Positions 32,974 to 41,251 of a DNA stretch of 64,000 nucleotides are shown piece after piece (the first letter of the stretch is position 1; each line of letters begins with the position of its first letter). The position numbers and the translations under genes were made by a program. Source of the DNA: Streptomyces diastatochromogenes (GTDB lineage: Bacteria; Actinomycetota; Actinomycetes; Streptomycetales; Streptomycetaceae); NCBI GenBank assembly GCA_026913215.1, contig JAPTYK010000004.1:1-64000 (forward strand). The letters are read 5' to 3'. The notes beneath the pieces were generated by a model that was given only the letters and a program-made list of their open reading frames with translations, searched no databases and was not told where the DNA came from.

Positions 32974-33408
32974 GTGTCCGACCTCGTACCCGTCATCGGC
33001 GGTGCTCTCCGGGCGACCGGCGCCACCATCGTCGGCGCCGTCCGCTTCGGCATCGTCGTCGCGCAGCTCACCGCCGCCAGCGCCACCATGGCGGGCCTGT
33101 CCCACCAGGTCCGCTCCACCTTCAAGTACGTGGAGGACTGCGCGAAGTCGGTCGACCGGCTCGCCGACCAGGCCGCCGCCCTCAGCGTCGACCAGTCCAC
33201 CGTCAACGAGCACCGCGAAGCGGCGACCGTGATGCGGTCCTGCCGCGAGGAGGCGGAGGCCATGGCCGTGGAGTGCGAGGAGATGTCCACGCTCTTCCAC
33301 GAGACCGCCGATGCGCACATCGCCGACTACGGCTCGGTCGCGGACGCCGCCAACAACATGCCCGACGGCATCGAGATGGCCGACCGCACCTTCTACAGCA
33401 ACCGCTGA
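32974..33408 (+). CDS. Hypothetical helical protein, 144 residues
   Basis: The GTG start follows AGGAGAA, 11 bp after the previous stop. A hydrophobic N-terminal segment (IVGAVRFGIVVAQLTAASAT) precedes amphipathic helices with three cysteines (YVEDCAKSVDRLADQAAALS; MRSCREEAEAMAVECEEMST). It resembles the C-terminal domain of its upstream neighbour in helical pattern. Possibly membrane-associated; function unknown. Confidence 0.6.
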   Translation: MSDLVPVIGGALRATGATIVGAVRFGIVVAQLTAASATMAGLSHQVRSTFKYVEDCAKSVDRLADQAAALSVDQSTVNEHREAATVMRSCREEAEAMAVECEEMSTLFHETADAHIADYGSVADAANNMPDGIEMADRTFYSNR

Positions 33409-33431
33409 CCCACCCGCTCCGCACCAGCACG

Positions 33432-33465
33432 AAGGGCGGCGAACCCCCAGAGGGTTCGCCGCCCT
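33432..33465. terminator. Hairpin terminator
   Basis: AAGGGCGGCGAACCC pairs with GGTTCGCCGCCCTT around a short loop, 24 bp after the stop and 31 bp before the next start. Confidence 0.7.
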
Positions 33466-33495
33466 TCCCTATGCCCTGACAAGGAGAGCTCACCG

Positions 33496-34338
33496 ATGAT
33501 CCGCCTCGGACCCCTGCGCAGCCGCTTCGCCCTGGCGCGCAACGCCGTCGGCCGCGTCGCCACCGTGGCCGGCACCGGCGCGCTCGCCACCGGCACCTTC
33601 ACCCACGACCTCTACGCCCCCTCCGTCCTGGCCGCCCTCGGCTGCGCCGGCTGGGGCGCGGCCTGGTCCCTGACCCTGCGCCGTGACGCCACGGGCAACA
33701 CCGCCATGGGCCTCTACATGGCCCCTTCCGTCTCCATGGCGGTCCTGCTCACCGCGCAGCGGATCATCCCCGGCATCGACTGGTACTGGGAGCTCCTCGC
33801 CGACGTCGGCTGGACCGCCGCCGTGCTCTACGTGCGTCCGGCCCGCGTGGCCCGCATCCTGGTCGGCCGCGAGAAGTCGCTCACCCCCGAGGCGATCGAG
33901 CAGACCCGCGAGCTCCTGGTCCAGGAGGACGTCCCCGCCGGCCCCCAACACCCGCAGGCCGTGTTCTGGGCGCAGTACGTCGCCATCGAGGGCGGCGCCG
34001 CCCCGAACACCGTGCTGGAGCAGATCGAAAGCACCGGTGAGCAGTCGATGACCGCCGTCATCCGCTCCACCCTGCCCGGCAAGCCGGTCCCGAAGATCGA
34101 CCTGCTGGAGCTGTCCGCGGCCATCAACTGGCCCGAGGACGAGATCGCCATCACCCCGGTGCCCCGCCAGGGCGCCGGGGTGCGGCGGCTGACCGTCGGC
34201 CAGGCCCCCGAGGAGGCCATGGACATCTACACCGCCTGGGAGAAGCTCATCGCCCCCAAGGGCATGCCCTCCACCGTCATCACCGCGATCCGCACCGTCG
34301 ACATCCCCGACGAGGAGACCAAGGAGCTCGGAGCATGA
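33496..34338 (+). CDS. Membrane protein paired with the FtsK/TraB-like motor
   Basis: The product has 280 residues. Two to four membrane segments lie in residues 15-110 (ATVAGTGALATGTF; VLAALGCAGWGAAWSL; MGLYMAPSVSMAVLLTA; WELLADVGWTAAVLYV). A cytoplasmic alpha/beta domain follows (HPQAVFWAQYVAIEGGAAPN ... DEIAITPVPRQGAG). Its stop overlaps the start of the translocase gene, so it probably supplies the membrane anchor that the 479-residue motor lacks. Confidence 0.7.
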   Translation: MIRLGPLRSRFALARNAVGRVATVAGTGALATGTFTHDLYAPSVLAALGCAGWGAAWSLTLRRDATGNTAMGLYMAPSVSMAVLLTAQRIIPGIDWYWELLADVGWTAAVLYVRPARVARILVGREKSLTPEAIEQTRELLVQEDVPAGPQHPQAVFWAQYVAIEGGAAPNTVLEQIESTGEQSMTAVIRSTLPGKPVPKIDLLELSAAINWPEDEIAITPVPRQGAGVRRLTVGQAPEEAMDIYTAWEKLIAPKGMPSTVITAIRTVDIPDEETKELGA

Positions 34339-35774
34339 GCCGGATCTACGAGCTCACCGTCGAAGCGGCCGAGCCCGGCGACATCATCACCTACCACCCA
34401 CAGCGACTCGCGGCGGCGCTGCACATCGCCGACGTCAACCGGCTCGCGGTGGAGACCAGCGTCATGGGCACCAAGGCCCTGGTCACCATCTACCCCCACG
34501 ACCCGCTCGCCCGCGTCATCCTCGCCGACCCGCAGATGCTGGTCATGGACGCCCGCGGCCGGATCTGGATCGGCCGCTACCACAACGGCAGGCCCTCCCT
34601 GCTGCGCCTGTACGACCCGGCCTCCGGATCCGCGCAGCGCCTGCTGCTGTTCGGCACCACCGGCGCGGGCAAGTCCACCGCCGGGCAGATCATCCTCGCC
34701 GCGATGAAGCGCTCCGGGATCGCCGTCCTGTACGCCGACCTCAAGGGAGGCCAGTCCGCACCCGAAGCCTTCGGGCAGGCCGGACCGGGCATGGACGGCA
34801 ACGTAGCCTGGCGGGTCACCACGCAGGAAGGCACGATGGCGCAGCTGCGCACGACGTGGCTGACCATGATGGACCGCCAGGAACGCTACGCCCACCTGGG
34901 CCGCTCCAAGTTCCTGCGCGACCGGCCCGACCCGCTGATCTACCAGATCATCGACGAAGCCAACCGCCTCCTGGAGAAGGGCGCCCCGTACCGGGACGAG
35001 GCCACCTTCTACATCAAGGACATCGGCCGCACCGGCCGCTCCCTCGGCGTCGGCATCGGCCTGTTCGCTCAGGCCGGCCACCTCGAGGAAATGGGCGGCA
35101 GCGACACCCTCCGCGCCATGCTCAAGGAGGGCGAAGTCGTTCTCCTGCGCTGGACGTCCAGCATGATGAAGCAGCTGGTGACCGACGGCCTGCTGCCCGC
35201 CGGCCAGGTCCTCGCGCCGATCCCGAAGTACGCGGGCGAGGTCGACCTCGTCTCGCAGTTCGACGAGGAGCACGACGACAGCGACCTACCCGGCACCCAG
35301 GGCACCGCGTACAACGTCAACGGCCGCTACCCCACCAGCAAGATGCGGTTCTGGAACATCGGCTCGTCCGAGCCCACCGAGGGCCTGGACCCGGAGGTCC
35401 TCGACCTCTACGGCCCCGGCGCCCCGCCCGAGATCGAGGAAGACGCCTGGGGCCTGATCGGGGACGCCTACTGCCAGCGCCTGGACGGCATGGAGGCGTA
35501 CCGGGCCGTCTTCCCCGAGCCCGAGGAAGACGAAGACGGCGAAGGCGGCGGCAAGAAGAAGGGCGGCGGCGGCGCCAAGGCGGCTCCCTCGCCGGTCCCG
35601 GCCGCCGCGGCCAAGCCGAAGGCCCGCACGCTGCGCGACCGCATTCAGGCCGTCCTGGACGCGCACGACGACCCGCTGGACGCCCTGCAGATCCTGGAGC
35701 TCGTCAACGCCGACGGCGGCCGGGAGGTCAAGCTCGGCAGCGTCCGCAACACCCTGACCGCGATCAGGAACTAA
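34335..35774 (+). CDS. FtsK/TraB-type DNA translocase
   Basis: The product has 479 residues. The Walker A motif FGTTGAGKST is at about residue 107, DLKGGQSAPEAF follows at 137, Walker B LIYQIIDEAN near 203, and DIGRTGRSLGVGIGLFAQ near 230-250. A C-terminal winged-helix-like domain (TLRDRIQAVLDAHDDPLDAL ... SVRNTLTAI) recalls the DNA-reading gamma domain of FtsK and TraB. A low-complexity linker joins them. TraB proteins move double-stranded plasmid DNA between mycelia. There is no membrane segment; the coupled upstream protein probably provides it. Start overlaps the upstream stop by 4 bp. Confidence 0.85.
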   Translation: MSRIYELTVEAAEPGDIITYHPQRLAAALHIADVNRLAVETSVMGTKALVTIYPHDPLARVILADPQMLVMDARGRIWIGRYHNGRPSLLRLYDPASGSAQRLLLFGTTGAGKSTAGQIILAAMKRSGIAVLYADLKGGQSAPEAFGQAGPGMDGNVAWRVTTQEGTMAQLRTTWLTMMDRQERYAHLGRSKFLRDRPDPLIYQIIDEANRLLEKGAPYRDEATFYIKDIGRTGRSLGVGIGLFAQAGHLEEMGGSDTLRAMLKEGEVVLLRWTSSMMKQLVTDGLLPAGQVLAPIPKYAGEVDLVSQFDEEHDDSDLPGTQGTAYNVNGRYPTSKMRFWNIGSSEPTEGLDPEVLDLYGPGAPPEIEEDAWGLIGDAYCQRLDGMEAYRAVFPEPEEDEDGEGGGKKKGGGGAKAAPSPVPAAAAKPKARTLRDRIQAVLDAHDDPLDALQILELVNADGGREVKLGSVRNTLTAIRN

Positions 35775-35851
35775 CCCCAACCCCTCACCGCCCGGCCGGG
35801 CCGGGCCCCGAGCCCGCCCGGCCGCTGGCCTTCCCGAAGGAGCTCCCCACC

Positions 35852-36043
35852 GTGGCGTTGACCATCTCCCTGGTCTTCTTCGCCGGCGTCCTCGTCGTGG
35901 TCCTGGTCCGCACCGGCTACCTGCGGCTGTGGCCCGCCCTTGCCGCCGTCCTCTTCGGCTTCTCCCTCGCTTCCACCGGCATCGCGCCCGCCATCAACGG
36001 CGCGATCAGCGGCATCGCCGGATGGATCAGCACCCTCGGATAA
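35852..36043 (+). CDS. Small membrane protein, 63 residues
   Basis: The GTG start follows GAAGGAG. Two hydrophobic helices (ISLVFFAGVLVVVLV and WPALAAVLFGFSLAST) with a short Arg-containing turn are followed by a Gly/Ala-rich third segment. This is typical of the Spd-type small membrane proteins near TraB motors. Confidence 0.7.
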   Translation: MALTISLVFFAGVLVVVLVRTGYLRLWPALAAVLFGFSLASTGIAPAINGAISGIAGWISTLG

Positions 36044-36072
36044 CCCGCCTCACGAACCGATCGGAGCCCGCC

Positions 36073-36273
36073 ATGAACCGCCCCCTGTTCGTCGTCGACG
36101 AAGCCGCTGTCGCCACCGGCCCCGAGGCTCGCCGCCTGCTGAACCAGCTGCTGCTTGCCGGACGGAAGAACGGCGTCCTGGAGCAGCCCGAGCCGGAGAC
36201 CGGCCTGCGGGCCACCCTGCGGTTGCAGTACCCGACGCTCGCCGAGTTCGAGGCCGCCGCCCACCGGCAGTAG
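36073..36273 (+). CDS. Hypothetical protein, 66 residues
   Basis: ATG after CGGAG. Helical N-terminal half (AATGPEARRLLNQLLLAG-like pattern) and beta end. No recognised family. Lies 29 bp after the small membrane protein. Confidence 0.55.
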   Translation: MNRPLFVVDEAAVATGPEARRLLNQLLLAGRKNGVLEQPEPETGLRATLRLQYPTLAEFEAAAHRQ

Positions 36274-36358
36274 CCCGCCCCGCTCCCCCCCCCACCCCTC
36301 GCGCCCTCCCCGCCGCACCGGCCGGGAGGGCGCACCCGTACCCGAACGGAGAAGCACG

Positions 36359-36859
36359 ATGGACTTCCACCCCACTGCCGGCCGCCCGATGACCGACGCC
36401 GAGGCCGCCGCCGAAGCCAAGCGGATCATGGACGCGAGCTTCCGCACCGACCAGCCCGCCCACTTCCCGACGTCGTACCGCGACCACTCCCCCGTGCCCG
36501 CCTACGGCGACACCCCGCCCGTCCCGCAGCCCGACCAGAGGATCGTCCCGGCCTGGGCGGCCGGGATCGCGGTCGCGAGCATCGGCGTCGGCGCCGGGGT
36601 CACCGGCATCGGCTGCGGCGCCTGGCTCGTTCTGCAGGGCCTGGCCTCCGTCAGCCTCGCCGGAGTCCTGATGGTCACCCTGCCCTTCGCCGGCCTGGCC
36701 ATGGCCGCCACCGCGATCGGCGGCGCCATCAACCGCGCCCGCTCCGCCGTCACCAAGAACATCTACGAGGGCCCGGTCACCATGCGGACCGAGATCACCA
36801 GCAACAGCACCACGCGCGGCATGTTCTTCGCCCGCACCCGCAACGACATCCACCACTGA
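36359..36859 (+). CDS. Membrane protein, 166 residues
   Basis: ACGGAGA precedes the ATG. A hydrophilic Pro-containing N-terminus is followed by two membrane helices (WAAGIAVASIGVGAGVTGIG; ASVSLAGVLMVTLPFAGLAM) with a cytoplasmic C-terminus that is beta-like (GPVTMRTEITSNSTTRGMFF). Likely Spd-type transfer protein. A bidirectional terminator follows. Confidence 0.65.
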   Translation: MDFHPTAGRPMTDAEAAAEAKRIMDASFRTDQPAHFPTSYRDHSPVPAYGDTPPVPQPDQRIVPAWAAGIAVASIGVGAGVTGIGCGAWLVLQGLASVSLAGVLMVTLPFAGLAMAATAIGGAINRARSAVTKNIYEGPVTMRTEITSNSTTRGMFFARTRNDIHH

Positions 36860-36875
36860 CCCGGCACCCTGCGTC

Positions 36876-36914
36876 GTACTCGAACCCCGCCCCGTCCGGG
36901 TCGGGATCGAGTAC
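36876..36914. terminator. Bidirectional terminator between converging genes
   Basis: GTACTCGA and TCGAGTAC are perfect arms around an inner partly paired C/G-rich loop, between the rightward membrane gene and the leftward acidic-protein gene. Confidence 0.65.
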
Positions 36915-36943
36915 GGGGCAGGCCGCCGGAGCAGCCCGCGCGC

Positions 36944-37138
36944 TCAGTCGTCGTCCAGGTAGATCAGCAGGCGGCCGTACTCATCGACCTCCGCCTCGTA
37001 GATCACCCCATCGACGATCGCGTGGTCGACGACGACCTCGTAGTCGTCCTCGTCGTCGATCCACAGCACGCCGTCGTCGTCCGTGAACGCCGGATAGATC
37101 ACCCCGTCGGCGATCACCGAATCGAACTCGACTGCCAT
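36944..37138 (-). CDS. Very acidic 64-residue protein with internal repeat
   Basis: This is the only leftward gene inside the rightward transfer array. The ATG follows AAGGGGG. About one third of the residues are Asp or Glu and there is a single Arg and no Lys. Two similar halves are visible: SVIADGVIYPAFTDDDGVLW and AIVDGVIYEAEVDEYGRLLI. Such charge is seen in DNA-mimic anti-restriction proteins and in small anti-regulators, but no family match is recognised. Confidence 0.65.
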   Translation of the reverse strand: MAVEFDSVIADGVIYPAFTDDDGVLWIDDEDDYEVVVDHAIVDGVIYEAEVDEYGRLLIYLDDD

Positions 37139-37253
37139 CGCGCCCCCTTGCTGCTCCCTGGCCTCGCCCCAGCCTGGCGCACCACCAGGCCCCGGCAACA
37201 GAGCCCTGCCCATCCCGTACACGCCGTCACCGCTCTCGAAGGAGAAGCCGATC

Positions 37254-38081
37254 TTGGCCAACCACAACGACAACGACCGAACCAGCATCCCCGGCCCGCG
37301 CCAGCAGTCCCCGGCTGCCGACCACGGCCAGGCCCAAAGGCAGCCCGCGGCCGCGCCCCTGCTGCTCGAGGAACTCGACGACAAGCAGCCGCGCACGCAG
37401 GCCCTGCGCGCCTGGTGGGCCGACGCCTGGGACGACGGCGGCGTCCTGCACGACCGCTGGGAGGACCTGCGCCGCGCCCCCGAACTCGGTTGGCACGGCA
37501 TGGCGAACTGGGTGAAGACGACGCTCGGACTCGCCGGGATCTGCGCGGTCCTCACCCTGCTGGACGGCGCGACCGACGTCCTGGCTGGCACGCTGCACCG
37601 CCTGCTGACCGCCGTGCCGCGCGTCCAGGTCGGCACCGACACCTCCACCGGCGTCTTCGCCGTGATCGACCAGCCGATCCGTACCTACATCGCGGCTCAC
37701 TCCGCCGCGCTGCCGATCAGCGCCTCCACCGTCTACACCGTCTGGCAGATCGTCGGACTCTTCGGCCTGGTCGGCGGGTTCTTCCGCAGCAGCGGCGCCC
37801 GCCTGACCTGGACCGCGTGGGGCGCGGCCAGTATCGCCATGGTCTGGGACGCAGCGCCTGACGAGGGCCGCACCATCGCCACCGGGCTCGCCGTCCTCGC
37901 CTGGACCGTCGCCTCCGCGTTCGCGCTGCGCGGGCTGACCCTGCGCCCGACGTTCTTCACCCACATCCACAACGCCGGCCACCAGATCGAGCCGCACATC
38001 CACCTCCCGGCCCCGGCCGCCGACGTTGCGCCAGACGACGAAGACGACGCCCCGGACAACGTGCACCCGCTCCAGCGCTGA
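37254..38081 (+). CDS. Membrane protein, 275 residues
   Basis: The TTG start has AAGGAGA upstream. An 80-residue hydrophilic Gln/Pro-rich N-terminus with WWADAWDDGG is followed by four membrane helices (TTLGLAGICAVLTLL; VYTVWQIVGLFGLVGG; TWTAWGAASIAMVW; TIATGLAVLAWTVASAFAL). An acidic His-containing tail follows. It is a candidate component of the transfer channel or Spd set. Confidence 0.65.
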   Translation: MANHNDNDRTSIPGPRQQSPAADHGQAQRQPAAAPLLLEELDDKQPRTQALRAWWADAWDDGGVLHDRWEDLRRAPELGWHGMANWVKTTLGLAGICAVLTLLDGATDVLAGTLHRLLTAVPRVQVGTDTSTGVFAVIDQPIRTYIAAHSAALPISASTVYTVWQIVGLFGLVGGFFRSSGARLTWTAWGAASIAMVWDAAPDEGRTIATGLAVLAWTVASAFALRGLTLRPTFFTHIHNAGHQIEPHIHLPAPAADVAPDDEDDAPDNVHPLQR

Positions 38082-38160
38082 TCCGATCCGCTCCGTCCGC
38101 TCCGACACCACCGTTGGCGCGCGCCCGATCAGGAAGCGCGCCGGACCGAAGGGACATCCC

Positions 38161-38415
38161 ATGCAGCTCAAGGAGAACGAATACCGGTTCGGCACCTTCC
38201 ACGGCCGCCACGACGGCGCCGAGGTGAAGGTCACCGCCGTACGCGACGACACCCGCCCCGAGCCGTACTTCTGGCTGTGCAGCTGCGGCGCCGAGCGCTC
38301 GTTCCCGACCGAGGACGGCGTGTTCCCCACCGCCTGGCGACACACCCACCCCACCCGCCTGGACCGGCTGCGGCAGTGGACCACCCGCCACCTGCGCACC
38401 CGCCGCGCCCGCTGA
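38161..38415 (+). CDS. Small protein with CSC motif, 84 residues
   Basis: AAGGGACA precedes the ATG. FGTFHGRHDGAEVKVTAVRD is beta-like, PYFWLCSCGAERSFPTEDG gives two cysteines, and HTHPTRLDRLRQW two histidines: a possible zinc site. Basic C-terminus. Function unknown. Confidence 0.6.
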   Translation: MQLKENEYRFGTFHGRHDGAEVKVTAVRDDTRPEPYFWLCSCGAERSFPTEDGVFPTAWRHTHPTRLDRLRQWTTRHLRTRRAR

Positions 38416-38527
38416 CCTGACGCCCCGCCTGGCCCTCGCCCACCCCGCGCCCGCGGGAAGGGCGAGGACCGGACAGGCCGCCCGGCCGCACGCACCACCC
38501 CGTTCCGAGCGAGAGGGAGACCCCGTT

Positions 38528-38764
38528 TTGGCGAAAGCCCCGACCGTCATAGGCGTGCTCACCGAGCCCCCGGCCCCGACCTGGCGGAAGGCCAACCGCC
38601 ACCAGGTCTACGGCGTCGTCGGGCTGCTGATCGGTTATCTGATCGGCACCCACCTGGCAGGCGTCCCCCAGCAGCCGGACCAGCCGGGGCCGGGCCGCAC
38701 CACGCCCGCCCCGGCCGGCTTCGGTGAGCACCCCACGCGCACGGCCCACGGCCTCGCCGCATAA
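38528..38764 (+). CDS. Small membrane protein, 78 residues
   Basis: TTG start behind GAGAGGGAGA. One hydrophobic helix (YGVVGLLIGYLIGTHLAG) follows a basic segment (RKANRHQ); a Pro-rich tail follows. No family recognised. Confidence 0.55.
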   Translation: MAKAPTVIGVLTEPPAPTWRKANRHQVYGVVGLLIGYLIGTHLAGVPQQPDQPGPGRTTPAPAGFGEHPTRTAHGLAA

Positions 38765-38854
38765 CCCAGCCGTACCACCCGCCGCGCCCCGCCGACACCA
38801 GCACGACGTCGGCGGAGCGCAGCGCTGCCCACCGACGACTGGAGGAGACCGCTC

Positions 38855-38962
38855 GTGCTCATCCCCCGCCCGCGCCGCCGGATCGGCTGGCCCCGCCCGC
38901 AGCGCCCCGGCCCCCGCTACCCGCAGCGCCCCGCCCGGCTCCCCGGCACCTGGAGTAGCTGA
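38855..38962 (+). CDS. Basic 35-residue Pro/Arg-rich peptide
   Basis: GTG start behind GGAGGAG. Sequence MLIPRPRRRIGWPRPQRPGP and onward is rich in Arg and Pro. Its TGA overlaps the ATG of the next gene, indicating coupling. It may bind nucleic acid by charge, or be a leader. Confidence 0.5.
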   Translation: MLIPRPRRRIGWPRPQRPGPRYPQRPARLPGTWSS

Positions 38963-39390
38963 TGGACGGCCAGGACCAGGACCTGGTCGACATCGACCCG
39001 AACGACCCCCGCGACGGCACGCTGCCGATCTACCGGTGGCGCCAGGCCGGGCGCGAGAACCTCGCGACCCGCCGTCAGCTCCGGGAGATGGGCCTGCGCC
39101 CCGGCGGCCAGGAGCCCGTCGCCCGCATCGAGTGCCGCGGCGGGAAGCGGTGGGCGTGGCTGTACCGGATCGACCTGGCGAAGCCCAAGCGCCCGATGAC
39201 GCTCGCGAAGGAGGCCGCGCTCGACAAGGCAATGGCCAAGCGCCAGACCTGCGGGGCCTGCGGCCGCCGCTACTTCCACTGCATCCCTTTGCGCACCTTG
39301 GGGTCCTGCCTGGAGTGCTTCGACGGCACGCCCGCCGACCCCGCCTCCTACATCGCTCCCCCGGCACCGGATCACCGGCTCGCCGCATGA
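38962..39390 (+). CDS. RRQRL-motif zinc-binding protein
   Basis: The product has 142 residues. TRRQLREMGLRPGG is the RRQRL-type motif of a small Streptomyces family, followed by a basic helix and four cysteines in CGACGRRYFHCIPLRTLGSCLEC, a zinc ribbon. The start overlaps the upstream peptide stop. Members are found in mobile regions; function unproven. Confidence 0.75.
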   Translation: MDGQDQDLVDIDPNDPRDGTLPIYRWRQAGRENLATRRQLREMGLRPGGQEPVARIECRGGKRWAWLYRIDLAKPKRPMTLAKEAALDKAMAKRQTCGACGRRYFHCIPLRTLGSCLECFDGTPADPASYIAPPAPDHRLAA

Positions 39391-39409
39391 CCCGAGAGGA
39401 CACCAGCCA

Positions 39410-39658
39410 ATGAGTACCGCCGTTCGCGCCTCTGCCTTCACCGAGCCCACCCGGCCCAAGGGCCTGCTGATCCGGTTCGTCACCACCGGCGGCTCGTACG
39501 TCGACGTCACCGGCTCCGGCGGGGACGTCCACGACAACCGCTGGAGCTGCCACGGCTGCGGTGACTCCTCCCGCAGCCCGGAAGTCAACTACCTGTTCCG
39601 CATCCGGCCGGACGCCAACGACCACGCCACCGTCTGCCGCGCGATCCCGCTGAGGTGA
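39410..39658 (+). CDS. Small zinc-knuckle protein, 82 residues
   Basis: GAGAGGA precedes the ATG. WSCHGCGDSS gives a CxxC knuckle, with one more Cys near the end (TVCRAIPLR) and a His. Beta-rich first half. Its stop overlaps the next start (GTGA). Confidence 0.6.
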   Translation: MSTAVRASAFTEPTRPKGLLIRFVTTGGSYVDVTGSGGDVHDNRWSCHGCGDSSRSPEVNYLFRIRPDANDHATVCRAIPLR

Positions 39659-39948
39659 CCGGCCGCCGCCTGCGGGCCGCCCTGCTGCTCGCCGCCGTCC
39701 CGGCCGCCGCGGCCGGGGCCGTCGCCGTCGCGGTCAAGACCGGCGGCTGGCGGCTGCACGCCGACCGGCACCGCATCGAACTGACGCCCCAGCCCCGCCG
39801 CTCCTGCCCCGACTGCCAGGGCGACGGCGGCTGGTGGGTCGACGGCCCGTTCCCGGAGATGGAGGCGTGCGGCTGCTGGTCCGAGCGGCGCGAGCTCCGC
39901 GTTCGGCTCCTGCCCATCCCGGCCTGGCCGGACGAACCGCCGTTCTAA
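39655..39948 (+). CDS. Membrane-anchored cysteine-rich protein, 97 residues
   Basis: The GTG overlaps the upstream stop. A basic start (TGRRLR) and hydrophobic stretch AALLLAAVPAAAAGAVAVAV form a signal anchor. CPDCQGDGGWW and EACGCW provide two cysteine pairs in the DnaJ zinc-finger style. The site may be extracytoplasmic. Confidence 0.6.
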   Translation: MTGRRLRAALLLAAVPAAAAGAVAVAVKTGGWRLHADRHRIELTPQPRRSCPDCQGDGGWWVDGPFPEMEACGCWSERRELRVRLLPIPAWPDEPPF

Positions 39949-40070
39949 AGCGACCTCCGCCCCAGCCACACAGGCCGGGGCGGAGCCCGCTCACGGGGTC
40001 GGCCGCAGCATCGGCAAGAGGCCGGCCGCCCCACTCCCTCACCCGCATTCGAGATCAGGAGAACCCCAGC

Positions 40071-40655
40071 ATGCCCCGTCTGTCCCTCACCACCGAGCGT
40101 CTGGCCCTCTTCGGCACCCTGCTGGCGACCTTCGGAGAGCTGCATCCTGCCTGTGACCACTGGGTCCAGGGCAGCAAGACGGCCTCGCGGAAGCGGCTGT
40201 ACGGCGAGGACCTGGTCCACGCCGACGGCTCCCCGGCCACGGCGGACTCCACCCGCCCGACGATGACCACCAGCACGCTCGGCAGGCGGGCCGTGGCCTG
40301 CCACGTCGCCTCGTACACCGCTGTGCAGCTCGGAGCGACCATCGCCATCACCCGCGCCTTCGGCTACCGCGTCACGCCGACCGCGCTGCTCGCCGGCGCG
40401 GCCATCAACGCCGGAACGCACGCCGCGATCGACCGCGGCGCCGTTCTGCTGTGGCTGGCGAAGAAGACCGGCAAGACGGGCTACATCGAGCACTGCCAGG
40501 CGGTCCGCCTCGACGACGAAGGCGCGGTCACCAAGGAACTCACCGGGCCGGGCAGCGCGTGGATGGAGCTGGACGCGGCGCTCCACCGCGCCATCGGGAT
40601 CGGCGCCGCCGCCGTCACCACCTGGCTCACCACCCGCCCCGGCGGCCGCCGGTGA
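40071..40655 (+). CDS. Membrane protein, 194 residues
   Basis: CAGGAGA precedes the ATG. A first helix (ERLALFGTLLATFGEL) with HPACDHWVQ, then hydrophobic segments (CHVASYTAVQLGATIAIT; TPTALLAGAAINAGTHAAID), and a C-terminal segment IGIGAAAVTTWLTT. The HPACDHW/AIDRG arrangement recalls DUF3307-like proteins, but I cannot be sure. Stop overlaps the next GTG. Confidence 0.6.
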   Translation: MPRLSLTTERLALFGTLLATFGELHPACDHWVQGSKTASRKRLYGEDLVHADGSPATADSTRPTMTTSTLGRRAVACHVASYTAVQLGATIAITRAFGYRVTPTALLAGAAINAGTHAAIDRGAVLLWLAKKTGKTGYIEHCQAVRLDDEGAVTKELTGPGSAWMELDAALHRAIGIGAAAVTTWLTTRPGGRR

Positions 40656-40990
40656 GCCGCACCCGCCTGGAGCGCGTCCGCGCCTCGGTCGGCATCGCCT
40701 CGCTGGCTCTCCAGCAGATCGAGGACGACCTCGGCGCCGACGGCGTCGACCAGGAGGAGCTCGCCGCGATCCTGCGCGAGCTCATCGAGGACACCGACCC
40801 GCCCGGCGGTTTCATGGCGGCCGTCGCGCAGCTGCTCACCGTCGCCGCGCGCCGTGCCGAGCAGGTCGAACCCGACCGCGACGGTGACGCCTCCTGCCCG
40901 CTGCACGAGGCCGCCGCCCTGATCACCGACAACGCCGGGCAGCGCCTCATCTGGGCTGCCCGCGCCCTCCACCCGCAGGGAGTGAGTTGA
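40652..40990 (+). CDS. Hypothetical helical protein, 112 residues
   Basis: GTG start overlaps the previous stop. Two helical segments (RVRASVGIASLALQQIEDDL; EELAAILRELIEDT) and a C-terminal part ending LIWAARALHPQGVS. No recognised domain. Confidence 0.55.
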   Translation: MSRTRLERVRASVGIASLALQQIEDDLGADGVDQEELAAILRELIEDTDPPGGFMAAVAQLLTVAARRAEQVEPDRDGDASCPLHEAAALITDNAGQRLIWAARALHPQGVS

Positions 40991-40991
40991 G

Positions 40992-41159
40992 GTGGCGAGC
41001 GCGAAGGCGACGAACCCGCCCCGGGGGCAGTGCACGCAGTGCTGGTTCCACGCATACGCCAGCCGGGAGGCCCACGCCGGGCTCGGTCCGCGCGAGGACT
41101 GCCCGCAGTGCGTGGACCACATGAACAACGGCCACCCCGACCACATGATCGTCCGCTGA
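40992..41159 (+). CDS. Zinc-knuckle peptide, 55 residues
   Basis: GTG start one base after the previous stop, with GGGAGTGAG as ribosome site. Two CxxC pairs (QCTQCWFHAY and DCPQCVDHM) with nearby histidines form a compact treble-clef-like zinc module. Confidence 0.6.
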   Translation: MASAKATNPPRGQCTQCWFHAYASREAHAGLGPREDCPQCVDHMNNGHPDHMIVR

Positions 41160-41251
41160 CGCCGCCGCGCGCAGCCCTGCCCCACTCACCGCCCACGCCG
41201 GGCAGCTCGATCTGGGCTGCCCGGCACCCTCACTCGTCAAGGAGATCTCGC

